From contig JAGXSQ010000013.1 in NCBI GenBank assembly GCA_018333395.1, forward strand, positions 1 through 7,072: DNA of 7,072 nt, given 5' to 3'. This document shows positions 5,793 to 7,072 of this stretch, piece after piece. How positions within the stretch are numbered: position 1 is the first letter of the stretch; the number at the start of each line of letters is the position of its first letter. Under the pieces are notes generated by a model. The model did not search any database, was not told the origin of the DNA, and was given only the letters and a program-made list of their open reading frames with translations. The position numbers were made by a program, and so were the translations under genes. The stretch comes from Dethiobacter sp. GTDB taxonomy: Bacteria > Bacillota_D > Dethiobacteria > Dethiobacterales > Dethiobacteraceae.

Positions 5793-5882
5793 CTCAAAAA
5801 CCAGAGGGGTGTTGGTTGCCAAACCTCCCCTCACTGTCCTGTGGATGGTGAGGGGAGAACAACATCCCCCAGAAACGGAGGT
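5793..5882 (+). promoter_or_regulatory. Two-tier RNA-like leader with anti-ribosome-binding-site pairing
   Basis: CTCCCCTCAC (5825-5834) pairs perfectly over 10 bp with GTGAGGGGAG (5848-5857). Outside it, GGGG (5806-5809) and TGTTG (5810-5814) pair with CAACA (5860-5864) and CCCC (5866-5869), with one bulged T. Two alternatives use the same bases: GAGGGG (5804-5809) can pair with CCCCTC (5827-5832), and ACCTCC (5823-5828) is a perfect complement of the ribosome binding sequence GGAGGT (5877-5882). The segment therefore could expose or hide the binding site of the next gene. A candidate RNA named the DUF2800 motif has been described upstream of DUF2800 genes in Firmicutes; I cannot confirm that this is it. 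Confidence 0.6.
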
Positions 5883-5888
5883 AGATCA

Positions 5889-6071
5889 ATGGAAACAAGG
5901 GCCAAAAACACGGACACGGCCTTGCGCGACGGCGACCTTGACGAGGAACTAGCAGGCATCCTGACCGCGATAAGCGTCGTGTCCAAACGCCTCGCCAAGA
6001 AGCTGCTCGCGCTTCAGAGGCGGGACGAATCTGCCGGGGAAGGAGGTGTATCTGATGGGAAGGATGAGTGA
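5889..6071 (+). CDS. Hypothetical 60-residue charged helical protein
   Basis: The frame is open from a GTG at 5841, but that codon lies inside the leader hairpin. GGAGG (5877-5881) with seven bases to ATG 5889 fixes the start. The product runs METRAKNTDTALRDGDLDEE, then LAGILTAISVVSKRLAKKLL, then a polar tail. The centre is a probable amphipathic helix, with no membrane segment and no catalytic motif. I do not know a function. Its stop overlaps the next start by 17 bases, so it is co-translated with the 108-residue protein, and the pair precedes the DUF2800 nuclease. Similar short proteins in this position are common in clostridial phage-like regions, from memory; a role in replication or recombination would be inference. 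Confidence 0.75.
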   Translation: METRAKNTDTALRDGDLDEELAGILTAISVVSKRLAKKLLALQRRDESAGEGGVSDGKDE

Positions 6072-6381
6072 GCTTGATATGGTATTGCGGGAATTCCACG
6101 CTGCTGCGAAAGCCCTCATTGGCGCTTGCGACAGCTTGAGGAATTTTTACAACCAAGCCGCCGAATCGCCGGTGCCGGACGGAGCCGAACTACCCGTCCC
6201 GCAACCAAAGCCCATAACGTTGGAAGCGGTCAGAGCGGTGCTTGCGGAAAAATCCCGCAACGGCCACACCGCCGAGGTTCGGGCGCTGCTCGAAAAGCAC
6301 GGCGCGGCGAAGCTGTCGGAGATTGACCCCGCCAAGTATGCCGCCTTGCTAGCGGAAGCGGAGGTACTGGGAAATGGGTAA
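6055..6381 (+). CDS. Small phage-type protein of the kind auto-annotated as rrp5
   Basis: The frame opens at a GTG at 6046, but AAGGAGG (6040-6046) overlaps that codon and gives an ideal eight-base spacing to ATG 6055, so I use 6055 (108 residues). The N-terminal part, SELDMVLREFHAAAKALIGA, is a predicted helix. A proline-rich linker follows, then a conserved-looking C-terminal domain with ITLEAVRAVLAEKSRNGHTA and VRALLEKHGAAKLSEIDPAK. As I recall, clostridial databases often label such proteins rRNA biogenesis protein rrp5; nothing in the sequence supports ribosome biogenesis. The place just before a DUF2800 nuclease suggests a role in phage-like replication or recombination. It overlaps both neighbours (17 bases upstream, 8 downstream), which indicates tight coupling. 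Confidence 0.8.
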   Translation: MGRMSELDMVLREFHAAAKALIGACDSLRNFYNQAAESPVPDGAELPVPQPKPITLEAVRAVLAEKSRNGHTAEVRALLEKHGAAKLSEIDPAKYAALLAEAEVLGNG

Positions 6382-7072
6382 ACACGCTCTGCTCTCGGCT
6401 TCCTCAAGCCATCGGTGGATGAACTGCCCGCCGTCTGCGCGGCTCTGCGAGCAATACGCGGACAGGGGCAGCAGCTACGCCGCCGAAGGCACGGACGCCC
6501 ACACCCTTGGCGAGTTCAAGCTGAAGACCGCTCTCGGCATCAAGGCAAAAGACCCGACTGCCAGCCTCTCATATTACTCGGAGGAGATGGAGGAATGCGC
6601 CAACGACTACGCCGCCTACATCCTCGAACTGGTGGAAACGGCAAAGCAGGCCTGCACAGACCCTGTGGTGCTAATCGAGCAGCGGCTCGACTTCTCCAGG
6701 TATGTGGAGGGCGGCTTCGGCACGGGCGACTGCGTAATCATCGCCGACGGGACGCTCCACATCGTGGACTACAAGCACGGCCAGGGCGTTTTGATCGAAG
6801 TGACCGACAATCCGCAAATGAAGCTGTACGCCTTGGGCGCGCTGGAGTTGTTCGACGGCATCTACGACATCAACACGGTCAGCACGACGGTATATCAACC
6901 CCGGCGCGACAACATCGCCACTCACACGGTTTTCAAGGAATCTCTCTATCAGTGGGCGGAGGAAGTCCTGAAGCCCGCCGCCGAACTGGCCTACGCCGGA
7001 GCCGGTGAATTCCGATGCGGCGACTGGTGCCAGTTTTGCAGGGCGAAGCACGACTGCCGCAAACGGGCGGAG
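6374..7072 (+). CDS. DUF2800 family RecB/Cas4-like nuclease, 3' end beyond the window
   Basis: ATG at 6374 has GGAGG (6360-6364) nine bases upstream and overlaps the previous gene by eight bases. 233 residues are visible without a stop; family members are longer, so the C-terminus is missing. Nuclease features of the PD-(D/E)xK RecB/Cas4 group are present: His43 in EGTDAHTLGE, Asp119 in GTGD, Asp132-x-Lys134 in IVDYKHGQG, and Gln148-x3-Tyr152 in NPQMKLYALG. Cys18 in HRWMNCPPS together with C219-x2-C222-x5-C228 matches the split cysteine pattern that holds a 4Fe-4S cluster in AddB and Cas4. DUF2800 genes typically open the replication block of clostridial prophages, followed by DUF2815 and a family A DNA polymerase. 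A role in processing DNA ends during phage replication is inferred. Confidence 0.88.
   Translation, partial: MGKHALLSASSSHRWMNCPPSARLCEQYADRGSSYAAEGTDAHTLGEFKLKTALGIKAKDPTASLSYYSEEMEECANDYAAYILELVETAKQACTDPVVLIEQRLDFSRYVEGGFGTGDCVIIADGTLHIVDYKHGQGVLIEVTDNPQMKLYALGALELFDGIYDINTVSTTVYQPRRDNIATHTVFKESLYQWAEEVLKPAAELAYAGAGEFRCGDWCQFCRAKHDCRKRAE

Noticed and set aside
6415..7008. 197-codon + strand frame in the DUF2800 region
   Set aside because: It is an Arg/Gly-rich out-of-frame shadow of the DUF2800 gene, which is open from 6374 to the window end and has family motifs.

Overview
The window looks like accessory DNA from a low-to-mid GC Firmicute, most likely a clostridial (gut-type) bacterium. 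The supporting signs are strong AGGAGG-type ribosome binding sites, tightly overlapped genes, and a + strand block ordered like the early region of clostridial prophages and related integrative elements: sigma-like regulator, two small proteins, then a DUF2800 nuclease. The species cannot be named from the sequence.

Layout. Bases 1-320 hold no convincing gene but are rich in inverted repeats. They appear to be foreign DNA joined to the truncated end of the next gene. Bases 312-3405 (minus strand) are a compact restriction-modification operon, transcribed right to left: XRE-type regulator, DPPY adenine-type methyltransferase, cytosine-5 methyltransferase, and a McrB-family NTPase that stops about 20 residues after its Walker A motif. 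The methyltransferases look intact and the restriction arm is broken, so the system may now only modify DNA. Bases 3508-4737 (minus strand) encode an unrecognised 409-residue protein with a C-terminal four-cysteine zinc-finger-like module and its own promoter.

Bases 4738-4999 are an AT-rich divergent intergenic region with a good minus-strand promoter, a 10-bp direct repeat spaced by 40 bp, and a strong + strand hairpin-plus-T-run terminator that has no + strand gene upstream. Bases 5000-7072 (+ strand) carry a 52-residue small protein, a sigma-region-4-like regulator with a cysteine cluster, a 60-residue small protein, a 108-residue protein of the kind often auto-named rrp5, and the first 233 residues of a DUF2800 / RecB-Cas4-like iron-sulfur nuclease that runs off the window. 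Two nested RNA-like structures occupy the gaps on either side of the sigma-like gene. Each begins just after a stop codon with the same 10-base sequence, and each has alternative pairings near or onto the next ribosome binding site.

Together the window reads as a modification/defence cassette placed head-to-head with a phage-like early replication module. The points most worth following are the two structured leaders, the truncated McrB gene and its foreign flank, and the lone terminator in the divergent region.
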